A stretch of DNA of 64,000 nt, from NCBI RefSeq assembly GCF_000878195.1, contig NZ_JXST01000017.1:1-64000 (forward strand), given 5' to 3'. The DNA comes from Mycolicibacterium llatzerense. GTDB lineage: Bacteria > Actinomycetota > Actinomycetes > Mycobacteriales > Mycobacteriaceae. The number at the start of each line of letters is the position of its first letter. The stretch's first letter is position 1. Below, piece by piece: positions 37,327 to 46,153 of this stretch. The notes below the pieces were generated by a model that worked only from the letters and a program-made list of their open reading frames with translations, did no database searches and had not been told where the DNA came from. The position numbers and the translations under genes are program-made.

Positions 37327-38250
37327 TCAGCTGGTGGCCCCGTTGACGACCGGCTTGTCGATCATCCCGGCCTGCACGCCCCAGCTGGTCGCGATCTGCT
37401 TGTAGGTGCCGTTGTCGATCAGGTGCTGCAGCGCCTGCAACAGCGACTGGGCCAACGGGGACCCCTTCTTGACCGGCCAGCCGTACGGCGACGAATTGAA
37501 GACCTCGCCCGCCTGCACCAGCTTGCCGCCCGTCTGCTTGATCGCCCACAGCGTCACCGGCGAATCAGCCGACATGGCGTCAGCCTGGCCGACGACGACC
37601 GCATTGGCGGCCTGGTCCTGGTTGTCGAACTTCACCACGTCGATGGGCGGCTTGCCGGCGTCGGTGCACGTCTTGGACTTGGCGGGCAGTTCCTCGGTGT
37701 CCTGCACCGTGGTCGACTCGACCGCCACCTTCTTGCCGCAGGCGTTGTTCGGGTCGATCTGGCCACCCGCGCGCTGCGCCCACAGGCTGCCGGCCGAGAA
37801 GTAGGTGACGAAGTCGACCTGCTGCTCACGCTGCTTGCTGTCGGTGAACGACGACATCCCGACGTTGTAGGTGCCGGCCTGGATCGCCGGGATGATCTTG
37901 GAGAAGTCCGATTCCTCCCGGTAGTCGACCGTCAGGCCGAGCGTCTGGGCGATGGCATTCATCAGGTCGACATCGAATCCGACGATCTTCCCGGTGCTCG
38001 AATCCTTGTACTCGTTGGGCGCGTACGGAAGGTTCACGCCGACGATCAGCTTGCCGCTGGACTTGATGGCCTCCGGCACGGTGTTGGCGATCGACTCGAC
38101 CTTGGCGGCCGGAGCGGCCGACGAACTCGACGCGGGCGACGTGGATTCGGTGTTCTTCGTGCAGCCCGACAGCGCCAATGCGCTACTGGCAGCCACCACC
38201 ACTGCAATGCGCCATGCTGTGCCCCGACGGGTCCGACTGACACCTGACAC
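37327..38250 (-). CDS. glnH: Polar amino-acid-binding lipoprotein
   Basis: A 307-residue substrate-binding lipoprotein: signal peptide with lipobox LSGC (C30), Ser/Ala linker, and a type II periplasmic-binding fold (SBP_bac_3) with GFDVDLMNAIAQTLG and a hinge region. A cysteine pair (NNACGKK and SKTCTDAG) may form a disulfide. It binds a polar amino acid such as glutamine or glutamate for the following permease and ATPase. This is the first gene of the five-gene unit that ends with the two-component system. The GTG start is at 38250. Confidence 0.92.
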   Translation of the reverse strand: MSGVSRTRRGTAWRIAVVVAASSALALSGCTKNTESTSPASSSSAAPAAKVESIANTVPEAIKSSGKLIVGVNLPYAPNEYKDSSTGKIVGFDVDLMNAIAQTLGLTVDYREESDFSKIIPAIQAGTYNVGMSSFTDSKQREQQVDFVTYFSAGSLWAQRAGGQIDPNNACGKKVAVESTTVQDTEELPAKSKTCTDAGKPPIDVVKFDNQDQAANAVVVGQADAMSADSPVTLWAIKQTGGKLVQAGEVFNSSPYGWPVKKGSPLAQSLLQALQHLIDNGTYKQIATSWGVQAGMIDKPVVNGATS

Positions 38251-38418
38251 GTTGCCTCTTCCCTACTGCTTCACTCTGTACCGATCACACCTGCCATGAC
38301 TTGGGAGCACCTTATCGGCACTGTGGTCATCAAGCGTGCCAATCGACGGTTGTCCACCGTGAAAAACAGGGTCGTCCGAACTCTGCGCAGCCCGCGTCAA
38401 ATATGTGAGACTGCGTCA

Positions 38419-39006
38419 ATGACCACGCAAACTCCGCCAAGTCTGTTGCAGCACCTGTGGAAATCCGCCCTCATCTCGGGCCTGCTCGCCGTAGCACTCG
38501 GTGCGGCCGTGTTGGCCTGGCCCGGCATCACCATCCTGGTGGCCGCGATCGCGTTCGGCGCCTACCTGCTCATCAGCGGCATCGGCCAGGTGGTGTTCGC
38601 CTTCAGCCTGCACATCTCGGCCGGTGGCCGGGTGCTGGCCTTCATCAGTGGCGCGGCATCCCTGGTGCTCGCCGTGCTGGCGTTCCGCCACATCGGCGAT
38701 GCCGTACTGCTGCTGGCCATCTGGATCGGCATCGGCTTCATCTTCCGTGGGGTGGCCACCACCGTGTCGGCGATCAGCGACCCCACCCTTCCAGCCCGCG
38801 GCTGGAACATCTTCCTCGGCATCATCAGCCTGATCGCGGGCTTCGTCGTGCTGGGCTCGCCGATCGAGTCGATCGGCACGTTGGCACTGGTAACCGGCAT
38901 CTGGCTGGTGGTCACCGGCGTCGCCGAAGTGATCACCGCGTTCGGAATCCGCAAGGGCGCCAAGGCTGTTGACAAGGCCATCGACGAGGCGACGACCAAC
39001 GCCTGA
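38419..39006 (+). CDS. DUF308/HdeD-like membrane protein (Rv1624c-like)
   Basis: A 195-residue protein with six closely spaced helices forming two copies of a three-helix DUF308 unit, related to HdeD acid-resistance proteins (LAVALGAAVLAWPGITILVAAIAFGAYLLISG). The C-terminal about 20 residues are charged. It is at the Rv1624c position next to cydA, with matching length. A terminator follows it. Function is not established. Confidence 0.9.
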   Translation: MTTQTPPSLLQHLWKSALISGLLAVALGAAVLAWPGITILVAAIAFGAYLLISGIGQVVFAFSLHISAGGRVLAFISGAASLVLAVLAFRHIGDAVLLLAIWIGIGFIFRGVATTVSAISDPTLPARGWNIFLGIISLIAGFVVLGSPIESIGTLALVTGIWLVVTGVAEVITAFGIRKGAKAVDKAIDEATTNA

Positions 39007-39026
39007 GGCCGCTGACCGGAATGTGC

Positions 39027-39062
39027 TGTGTGGCCGGGCGCACGTGTGCGCCTGGCCACACA
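39027..39062 (+). terminator. Terminator between DUF308 gene and cydA
   Basis: A 16-bp stem (39027-39042 with 39047-39062, one G.T) and a 4-base loop begin 21 bases after the DUF308 stop. It is followed by ATTGCCTGTT and separates this gene from the cyd operon, whose promoter must lie in 39063-39149. Confidence 0.85.
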
Positions 39063-39149
39063 ATTGCCTGTTCGGCAGGTCTAGACCACCACCCGCATGA
39101 ACTACTACAGTAAGTCGTAGATCAATCCCTCCGGCTCGGGGCAGGCTCA

Positions 39150-40598
39150 ATGGACGCACTGGACGTATCGAGGTGGCAGTTCGGGATCACCACCGTCTAC
39201 CACTTCATCCTGGTCCCGCTGACCATCGGCCTCGCGCCGCTGTTGGCCGTCATGCAGACCATCTGGGTGGTGACCGGCAACCCGGCCTGGTATCGGCTCA
39301 CCAAGTTCTTCGGCAAGCTGTTCCTGATCAACTTCGCCCTCGGCGTGGCCACGGGCATCGTGCAGGAATTCCAGTTCGGGATGAACTGGAGTGAGTACTC
39401 ACGATTCGTCGGTGACGTGTTCGGCGCGCCCCTGGCGCTGGAGGGCCTGGCCGCATTCTTCTTCGAATCCACCTTCCTCGGCCTGTGGATCTTCGGCTGG
39501 ACCAAACTGCCCCGACTGGTGCACCTGGCGTGTATCTGGATCGTCGCGTTCGGCGTGAACGCGTCGGCGTTCTTCATCATCTCGGCCAACTCGTTCATGC
39601 AGCATCCAGTTGGCGCGCACTACAATCCGGAGACCGGACGGGCAGAGCTCACCAGCATCTGGGAGCTGTTGACCAACAACACGGGCATCGCGGCGTTCAC
39701 GCACACGGTCGGCGGCGCGATCCTGACGGCCTCGACCTTCGTCGCGGCGATCAGCGCCTGGTGGATGGTGCGCGGCGGCAACACCGAAGAATCGCGCACC
39801 ATGTTCCGCCCGGCCGCCATGCTGGGCTGTTCCATCGCGCTGGTCGCAGCGGCCTCGCTCGGGCTAACCGGGGACTTCCAGGGCAAGCTGATGTTCGTCC
39901 AGCAGCCCATGAAGATGGCGTCGGCAGAATCGTTGTGCCACACCGAAACCGACCCGGACTTCTCGGTCCTGACCATCGGTACCCACAACAACTGCGACAG
40001 CGTCACGCACGTCATCGAGGTGCCGTACGTGCTGCCCTTCCTGGCCGAGAGCAAGTTCGAGGGCGTCCGATTGGAGGGCGTGCAGGACCTGCAGAAGGAA
40101 TACGTCGCCAAGTACGGCCCGGGTGACTACCGACCCAACCTGTTCGTCACCTACTGGTCGTTCCGCATGATGATCGGATTGCTGGCCTTCCCAGGGCTTT
40201 TCGCGCTCACCACCCTGTGGTTGACGCGCAAGGGCCGAATCCCGACGCAGCGGTGGCTGAGCATCTTCGCACTGGTGACGCTGCCCATGCCGTTCCTGGC
40301 CAACAGCGCAGGCTGGGTCTTCACCGAGATGGGCCGCCAACCCTGGGTGGTCGCCAACAACCCGACCGGCGACCCGAACCTACATCTCACGATCCGGCAA
40401 GGCGTGTCAGACCACAGCGCGGGCACGGTCTGGATCTCCCTGATCACCTTCACCACGCTCTACGCGCTGCTGGCCGTCATCTGGTTCTGGCTGCTACGCC
40501 GCTACACGCTCGAGGGGCCACTCGAACACGACGCCGAACCGACACCACCCACCCCACCCGACAGCGACGACGTCGCCCCACTGTCGTTCGCGTACTAG
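39150..40598 (+). CDS. cydA: Cytochrome bd ubiquinol/menaquinol oxidase subunit I
   Basis: A 482-residue polytopic protein with about nine helices. The N-terminal helix has H18 in TVYHFILVPLTIGLAP; the central quinol-binding Q loop (MNWSEYSRF through PVGAHYNPETGR region) and GRQPWVV near the end are characteristic. It carries hemes b558, b595 and d, and oxidises quinol while reducing O2 without proton pumping. This is the short-Q-loop form. It is the first gene of the cydABDC operon and is expressed under low oxygen or when the bc1-aa3 branch is blocked. Confidence 0.97.
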   Translation: MDALDVSRWQFGITTVYHFILVPLTIGLAPLLAVMQTIWVVTGNPAWYRLTKFFGKLFLINFALGVATGIVQEFQFGMNWSEYSRFVGDVFGAPLALEGLAAFFFESTFLGLWIFGWTKLPRLVHLACIWIVAFGVNASAFFIISANSFMQHPVGAHYNPETGRAELTSIWELLTNNTGIAAFTHTVGGAILTASTFVAAISAWWMVRGGNTEESRTMFRPAAMLGCSIALVAAASLGLTGDFQGKLMFVQQPMKMASAESLCHTETDPDFSVLTIGTHNNCDSVTHVIEVPYVLPFLAESKFEGVRLEGVQDLQKEYVAKYGPGDYRPNLFVTYWSFRMMIGLLAFPGLFALTTLWLTRKGRIPTQRWLSIFALVTLPMPFLANSAGWVFTEMGRQPWVVANNPTGDPNLHLTIRQGVSDHSAGTVWISLITFTTLYALLAVIWFWLLRRYTLEGPLEHDAEPTPPTPPDSDDVAPLSFAY

Positions 40599-40610
40599 GA
40601 AGGGGCAGCC

Positions 40611-41666
40611 ATGACACTTCAGAACCTCTGGTTCGTCATCCTGGCCGTGCTCTTCCTGGGCTTCTTCGTCCTGGAGGGGTTCGACTTCGGCGTCGGCATG
40701 CTGATGGAGTTCTTCGGGCGCACCGACAGTGCTGTCAAAGGCGACCCGGAACAGCACCGCCGCGCCGCACTGAACACCATCGGACCGGTGTGGGACGGCA
40801 ACGAGGTCTGGATCATCACCGCGGGCGCCGCGATGTTCGCGGCGTTCCCGGGCATGTACGCCACGCTGTTCTCGGGCCTCTACCTGCCACTGCTGGCCAT
40901 CCTGGTCGGCATGATCGTGCGGGTCTGCGCCATCGAATGGCGCGGCAAGATCGACGATCCGCAGTGGCGCCGGCGGGCCGACATCGGCATCGCCATGGGC
41001 TCCTGGCTGCCCGCCGTGCTGTGGGGCGTGGCCTTCGCCTCCATCCTGCGCGGCCTCCCGGTCGACGCCCGCCATCAGATTCAGCTGTCGGCCGGCGACG
41101 TGCTCAACCCCTACTCGCTGCTCGGCGGCATCGCCACGGCCAGCCTGTTCGCATTCCACGGCGCGGTGTTCGTCACGCTCAAAACCGAAGGGGCCGTGCA
41201 TGATGACGCGCGCCGCTTCGCCACCCGACTGACCGTTCCGGTGACCTTGATCGTCGCCGCGTTCGGCATCTGGACCCAGGTGGCCTACGGCGACGACGTG
41301 ACCTGGATAGCACTGGGAATCGCTGTGGTGGCACAGCTTTCGGCCGTCCGGCTGGTGTGGACGCGCCGCGCCGACGGCTGGGCATTCGCGGCGACGGCGG
41401 CGGTCGTGGCCGCCGTGGTCGCGCTGCTGTTCGGCTGCCTGTATCCGAATCTCATTCCGTCCACCCTCGACCCGGCGTGGAGCCTGACCATCCACAACGC
41501 GTCGTCGTCGCGGTACACCCTCAAGGTGATGACCTGGGCCGCGCTGCTGCTCACGCCGCTGGTGATCGCCTACCAGGGCTGGACGTACTGGGTATTCCGG
41601 CAACGGATTTCGGCCGAGCACATCCCGGCTTCCATCGGGTTGTCCCGGAACGGCGGGCCGCACTGA
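40611..41666 (+). CDS. cydB: Cytochrome bd oxidase subunit II
   Basis: A 351-residue membrane protein with eight to nine helices. Conserved features of CydB include LEGFDFGVGML near the N-terminus and TIGPVWDGNEVWIITAG. It starts 12 bases after the cydA stop with an AAGGGG ribosome site. It forms the heterodimeric oxidase with CydA. The C-terminus is short and cytoplasmic. Confidence 0.96.
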   Translation: MTLQNLWFVILAVLFLGFFVLEGFDFGVGMLMEFFGRTDSAVKGDPEQHRRAALNTIGPVWDGNEVWIITAGAAMFAAFPGMYATLFSGLYLPLLAILVGMIVRVCAIEWRGKIDDPQWRRRADIGIAMGSWLPAVLWGVAFASILRGLPVDARHQIQLSAGDVLNPYSLLGGIATASLFAFHGAVFVTLKTEGAVHDDARRFATRLTVPVTLIVAAFGIWTQVAYGDDVTWIALGIAVVAQLSAVRLVWTRRADGWAFAATAAVVAAVVALLFGCLYPNLIPSTLDPAWSLTIHNASSSRYTLKVMTWAALLLTPLVIAYQGWTYWVFRQRISAEHIPASIGLSRNGGPH

Positions 41667-41689
41667 CCCGATCGTCGACCAATCCCCGC

Positions 41690-43309
41690 ATGACCGCCGG
41701 TCTGCGGCGGCATCTGACAGCCACGGTCGGCAGCGGGGTCGTCATCACTGCCGCGGCGCTCGCCGCGGCAGTGCTCACCGCGCAGGTGGTGGCCGGGGTC
41801 ATCACCACCGGCGCACCGCTGTCGCATTGGGCGCCAAAGCTGGCGGCGGTCGCCGCACTGTGGGCGGTGCGCGCCGGCGCCCAGTGGTGGCAGGCCCGGT
41901 TGAGCCAGCACGGCGCCACCGCGATGATCGCCGACCTCGATGCACAGGTGCTCACCGTCGTCGCCGCACTGCCGCCGCACCGTCGCCAGGCGGTGCACGA
42001 CGAGGCCGCGATCCTGCTGACCCGCGGCCTGGACGGACTGCGGCCGTACTTCACCCGCTACCTGCCCGCCGTGGTCATGTCCGTGTTGCTGACGCCGGCG
42101 GCCGTGATCGTGATCGCCGCCTACGACCTGAAATCCGCGGCGGTCGTGCTGATCGCGCTGCCGCTGATCCCACTGTTCATGGTGCTGATCGGCGTCATGA
42201 CAACCGAGCGGTCAGCGGCCGCACTGGCCGCCATGGCCACCCTGCAGTCGCGTCTGCTCGACCTCATCGCGGGCATTCCGACCCTGCGCGCCCTCGGCCG
42301 CGCCGAGGGCGCCGCGCCACGCATCACCGAACTGTCTGACGCACATCGGCATTCGGCCCTGGCCACGCTTCGTATCGCGTTCCTGTCGGCACTGGTCCTC
42401 GAATTGCTGGCGACGCTGGGGGTGGCGCTGGTCGCCGTCGGCGTCGGTCTGCGGCTGGTCAGCGGTGGGGTCACGCTGCCGGTCGCCCTGACCGTCCTGC
42501 TGCTGGCCCCCGAGGTGTTCTGGCCGCTGCGCCGCGTCGGCGTGGAATTTCATGCGGCCCAGGACGGCAAGGTCGCCTTCGGGCAGGCCTACCGCCTACT
42601 GGCAGCCGCCGGGCAACCCGAATCCGGCACCGCACGGATCGGGGCGCGGCCGACCATCGAGTTGGAGCAGGTCAGCATCGACGGCCGCGACGGGCCGGCG
42701 CCGCACCGGCTGACGCTGCGGGCCGCGCCCGGCGCGGTGACCGTGCTGACCGGGCCCAACGGCAGCGGGAAAAGCACGGCGCTGCAGGCGATTCTGGGGC
42801 TGACGCCGCCCGACGCAGGCCGGGTACTCATCGGAGATGACGCGCACCGACTCGACGTCGCCATGCTGGACCGGCAGCACTGGTGGCAACAGATCGGCTG
42901 GCTGCCCCAACGGCCGGTACTGGTTCCGGGCACCGTGCGGGAGAACCTGGAACTGCTCGGCACCCTCCCCGACCTCGACGGTGCCTGCGGCGCATCGGGA
43001 TTCGACGAGGTGCTGGCCACGCTGCCCGCCGGACTGGACACCGTGCTGGGCCGCGGTGGCTCCGGGCTGTCGCTGGGCCAGCGGCAGCGGCTGGCGCTGG
43101 CCCGGGTCCTCGGCAGGCCCTGCCCGGTACTGCTGCTCGACGAACCGACCTCACATTTGGACGCCGAGCTGGAAGTCCAGGTACTGCACGCGATCCGGGC
43201 CCGCGCCGAGGCCGGCGCCACCGTCCTGGTCGTCGGACACCGCGACGCGGTGCTGGCCATCGGCGACGAGGTCGTCCAGGTGGGAGGTGCTTCCCGTGTC
43301 CACAGTTAG
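41690..43309 (+). CDS. cydD: ABC transporter CydD, cytochrome bd assembly
   Basis: A 539-residue half-transporter: six-helix transmembrane domain (about 1-310) and ATPase domain (about 330-530) with Walker A GPNGSGKST and signature LSLGQRQRLALARVL, Walker B LLLDEPTSHLD. It pairs with CydC to export thiol compounds such as glutathione or cysteine, needed for heme insertion into cytochrome bd. The ATG at 41690 lies 24 bases after cydB; the frame is open further upstream. The following cydC starts 14 bases before its stop. Confidence 0.94.
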   Translation: MTAGLRRHLTATVGSGVVITAAALAAAVLTAQVVAGVITTGAPLSHWAPKLAAVAALWAVRAGAQWWQARLSQHGATAMIADLDAQVLTVVAALPPHRRQAVHDEAAILLTRGLDGLRPYFTRYLPAVVMSVLLTPAAVIVIAAYDLKSAAVVLIALPLIPLFMVLIGVMTTERSAAALAAMATLQSRLLDLIAGIPTLRALGRAEGAAPRITELSDAHRHSALATLRIAFLSALVLELLATLGVALVAVGVGLRLVSGGVTLPVALTVLLLAPEVFWPLRRVGVEFHAAQDGKVAFGQAYRLLAAAGQPESGTARIGARPTIELEQVSIDGRDGPAPHRLTLRAAPGAVTVLTGPNGSGKSTALQAILGLTPPDAGRVLIGDDAHRLDVAMLDRQHWWQQIGWLPQRPVLVPGTVRENLELLGTLPDLDGACGASGFDEVLATLPAGLDTVLGRGGSGLSLGQRQRLALARVLGRPCPVLLLDEPTSHLDAELEVQVLHAIRARAEAGATVLVVGHRDAVLAIGDEVVQVGGASRVHS

Positions 43310-44816
43310 ATTCGCGATCGCGTTGCTCCGACCCCGTCTCCCGCGTCTGGCGCTGGCGGTCTTCCTCGGGTCCGCGGCGCTCGGCAGCGCCCTCGCCCTG
43401 GCCGGGGTGTCGGCGTGGCTGATCACCCGGGCCTGGCAACAACCGCCGATTCTCCAGTTGTCCGTCGCGGTGGTGGCGGTTCGGCTGTTCGGCATTTCCC
43501 GTGGGGTACTGGGCTATTGCGAACGCCTGGCATCGCACGACGTGGCCCTACGGGCCGCCGGCCGGGCCCGCACCGAGCTGTACCGGCGCCTGTGCGCCGC
43601 ACCACCGGCGACGGTGCTGCGCCTGAGCAGCGGCGAATTGGTCTCGCGCGCAGGCGCTTCCGTCGACGATCTGGCCGACACCCTGGTGCGCTCGGTGCTA
43701 CCCATCGCCGTGGCGACGGTGCTTTCGACTGCCTCGGTGATCGTCATCGCCCTCATCTCCCCCGCCGCGGCCCTGGCCCTCGCGGCCGGGTTGGTGGTCG
43801 TCGGTGGGTGGGCGCCGTGGCAGGCGGCCCGCGCTGCGGAGGCTACCGAGCGCCTTGCCGCAGAACATCATTCAGACCGCGACGGGGCCGTCATGCTGGC
43901 CCTCGACCATGCCGCGGAACTGGCGGTGGCCGGCCGACTGACCGACGTCATCGCGCAGGCCACCGAGGACCACCGGCGCTGGGGCGACGCCGCCGACCGC
44001 GCCGCCCGACCCGCCGCCGTGGCCGCCGCGGTCCCGATCCTGGCCACCGGTGCGAGTGCCATCGCCGCGGTGCTGGCCGCCATCTCGCTGACCTCGACCG
44101 TCGCGCCCACCACGCTGGCGGTCCTCATGCTGCTGCCGCTGTCGGCGTTCGAGGCAACCGGCGCCCTGCCGGCCGCGGCGGTGCAGCTGACGCGGGCCCG
44201 CATCGCCATCGCGCGGCTGACCGGCATGCTGACCGACGATGCCGACGACCGCGTCCTCACGGCCGTCCCACCGCTCGAGCCGGCGGCCGGCGATCGAGTT
44301 GCCGTGCTGGGGGCCAGTGGCCGCGGCAAGACCACCTTGCTGTTGTCGACTGCCGACCGCTTCCGCGAAACCGATTCACCGGCAGGGTTTTTCGCCGAGG
44401 ATGCGCACCTGTTCGACACCACGCTGCGCGACAACCTCCTGGTGGCCCGAGGCGATGCCACCGACGGTGAACTCACCACCGCCCTGGAACAGGTCGGCCT
44501 GGGTCCGTGGCTGGCGACGCTGCCCGACGGCCTGTCCACCCTGCTCGCCGGCGGGGCCGCCGCCGTATCGGCCGGCCAACGGCGCCGACTGCTGCTCGCC
44601 CGCGCCCTGCTGACCGACTTCCCCGTGGTGCTCCTCGACGAACCGACCGAACACCTCGACGCGGCGGACAGCGAGCGGTTACTCACCGAACTCCTCACTC
44701 CGGGTGCACTGTTCGGCGCCGACCGCGCGGTGGTGGTGGCCACCCACCATCTGCCGGCGAACCTGGACTGCAGGGTGCTGGACCTCAGCAACGGCGGGTA
44801 CCCTGCGCAGTCATGA
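43296..44816 (+). CDS. cydC: ABC transporter CydC, cytochrome bd assembly
   Basis: A 506-residue half-transporter with a transmembrane domain (1-300) and an ATPase domain with Walker A GASGRGKTT and Walker B VLLDEPTEHLD. The signature motif is degenerate: VSAGQRRRL instead of LSGGQ, so one ATP site of the CydDC dimer may be weak. The GTG at 43296 has GGGAGG at good spacing; a GTG at 43287 is less likely. It overlaps cydD and shares an ATGA with the following small membrane gene. Confidence 0.93.
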   Translation: MSTVRFAIALLRPRLPRLALAVFLGSAALGSALALAGVSAWLITRAWQQPPILQLSVAVVAVRLFGISRGVLGYCERLASHDVALRAAGRARTELYRRLCAAPPATVLRLSSGELVSRAGASVDDLADTLVRSVLPIAVATVLSTASVIVIALISPAAALALAAGLVVVGGWAPWQAARAAEATERLAAEHHSDRDGAVMLALDHAAELAVAGRLTDVIAQATEDHRRWGDAADRAARPAAVAAAVPILATGASAIAAVLAAISLTSTVAPTTLAVLMLLPLSAFEATGALPAAAVQLTRARIAIARLTGMLTDDADDRVLTAVPPLEPAAGDRVAVLGASGRGKTTLLLSTADRFRETDSPAGFFAEDAHLFDTTLRDNLLVARGDATDGELTTALEQVGLGPWLATLPDGLSTLLAGGAAAVSAGQRRRLLLARALLTDFPVVLLDEPTEHLDAADSERLLTELLTPGALFGADRAVVVATHHLPANLDCRVLDLSNGGYPAQS

Positions 44817-45268
44817 GCATGTATCCCGGTGGCGGGTATCCCCCGCCGCCACCGCCGCCGTACGCCAACGCGACATACGGGCCCTACACGGCGGCTCCGC
44901 GCAACGGCATGGGCACCACCGCGCTGGTGCTGGGCATAGTGGGACTACTGACCTCGTGGTCCGTGGTCGGTGGGCTGCTGTTCGGGCTCGGCGCCGTCGC
45001 GTGCGGCGTCATCGGTCGCAACCGGGTCAAAGAGGGACTCGCCGACAACGCCGTGGTGGCCGGCGCGGGCATCGCGCTGGGCGCACTGGCCACGGTCCTG
45101 GCGGTGGTGTTCGTCTTCGTGGTGATCGGCTTCTACCGCCAGGTCGGGTTCAGCGACTACACCAACTGCATGACGCGTGCCGGGCAGGACCAGAACGCGC
45201 AGAGCACCTGCGTCCAGGACTTCCGGAGCCGCATCGAGAAGGAGTTCGGCGTCAAGGTCGAGGGCTGA
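44813..45268 (+). CDS. DUF4190 small membrane protein
   Basis: A 151-residue protein: a Pro/Tyr-rich N-terminus (YPPPPPPPYANATYGPY), two transmembrane helices flanking a short loop (residues about 35-105) of DUF4190 type with GVIGRNRVKEG, and an extracytoplasmic C-terminus with two cysteines (TNCMTR, STCVQD). It overlaps cydC by ATGA, so is likely co-expressed with cytochrome bd. Proline-rich N-termini of this kind are common in mycobacterial envelope proteins. It has no known function. Confidence 0.85.
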   Translation: MSMYPGGGYPPPPPPPYANATYGPYTAAPRNGMGTTALVLGIVGLLTSWSVVGGLLFGLGAVACGVIGRNRVKEGLADNAVVAGAGIALGALATVLAVVFVFVVIGFYRQVGFSDYTNCMTRAGQDQNAQSTCVQDFRSRIEKEFGVKVEG

Positions 45269-45280
45269 GACCGAAAGGCC

Positions 45281-46141
45281 TTAGCCCGGAAAGTGTTTGA
45301 CGATGCCTTCCTGGGTCACCGTCGCCAGCACCTGGCCGGCCCGGTCGAAGAAGTGGCCGGACGCCAGACCCCGGGAGTCGGCCGCCACCGGCGACGTCGT
45401 CGAATACAGCACCCAGTCGTCGAACTTGATCGGCCGGTGGAACCAGACGGTGTGGTTCATGCTGACCGCGAAAATCCGGTCGTGGCCCCACGACAGCCCG
45501 TGGGTGGTGATGATCGAGTCCAACAGGGTCGTGTCCGACGAGTAAACCAGCGCCGCGGCGTGCAGCACCTGGTCGTCGGGCATGGCGCCCATCGTCTTGA
45601 GCCACACGCGATTGTGGTCGAGCTTGCCGCCCTTGTCGCGCATCACCCAGGCCGGGTCGTTGGTGTAGCGCCATTCGATCGGTTTGAGCGCCTCGACGAA
45701 CAGCGGAACGGTCTCCTCGTAGCCCTTCAGCAGATCGTCAATCGTGGGCAGCGACAACGGATCCGGCACGGCAGGCGCCTTGACGCCATGCTCCAGGCTC
45801 CGTCCGCCGGCCAGGTGTGACACCAACGCCGTCGCCAGCAGCGTGTCGCCCTGCATGACGTCGACCCGGCGGTTGGCGAACCGCCGCTCGTCGCGCAGCC
45901 GGACCACCTTGAACTCCAGGTCCCGCTCCGGGTCGCCGCCGGCGATGAAGTGCGTCGTGATCGTCGTCGGCGGCAGCTTCGGCGGCACGGTGTGACTGGC
46001 GGCGACGAACGCCTGCGCCATCATCTGACCGCCGAAGGTACGGACCGGGTTCCGGCTGGGATGACCACCGGTGAAGGTGTCGTCATCGACCCGGGCGACG
46101 TCGAGAACCTTGAGCAGTTCCTCGAAATCAGCTGTCGTCAC
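45281..46141 (-). CDS. tesB: Acyl-CoA thioesterase II
   Basis: A 286-residue double-hotdog thioesterase of the TesB type. Motifs include RTFGGQMMAQAF near residue 33, VMQGDTLLATALVSH and the C-terminal NHTVWFHRPIKFDDWVLY. The catalytic Asp/Thr/Gln set of TesB lies in the C-terminal half. It hydrolyses medium- to long-chain acyl-CoA to CoA and fatty acid. It corresponds to Rv1618 and follows pykA on the same strand with a 12-bp gap. The GTG at 46141 is the start. Converges on the DUF4190 gene. Confidence 0.94.
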   Translation of the reverse strand: MTTADFEELLKVLDVARVDDDTFTGGHPSRNPVRTFGGQMMAQAFVAASHTVPPKLPPTTITTHFIAGGDPERDLEFKVVRLRDERRFANRRVDVMQGDTLLATALVSHLAGGRSLEHGVKAPAVPDPLSLPTIDDLLKGYEETVPLFVEALKPIEWRYTNDPAWVMRDKGGKLDHNRVWLKTMGAMPDDQVLHAAALVYSSDTTLLDSIITTHGLSWGHDRIFAVSMNHTVWFHRPIKFDDWVLYSTTSPVAADSRGLASGHFFDRAGQVLATVTQEGIVKHFPG

Positions 46142-46153
46142 GTGTCGCTCCCG

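Noticed and set aside
38402..38417. TGTGA-N6-GTCAA as a possible CRP site before the DUF308 gene
   Set aside because: Only the left half matches the mycobacterial CRP consensus, and it overlaps the expected start of translation.
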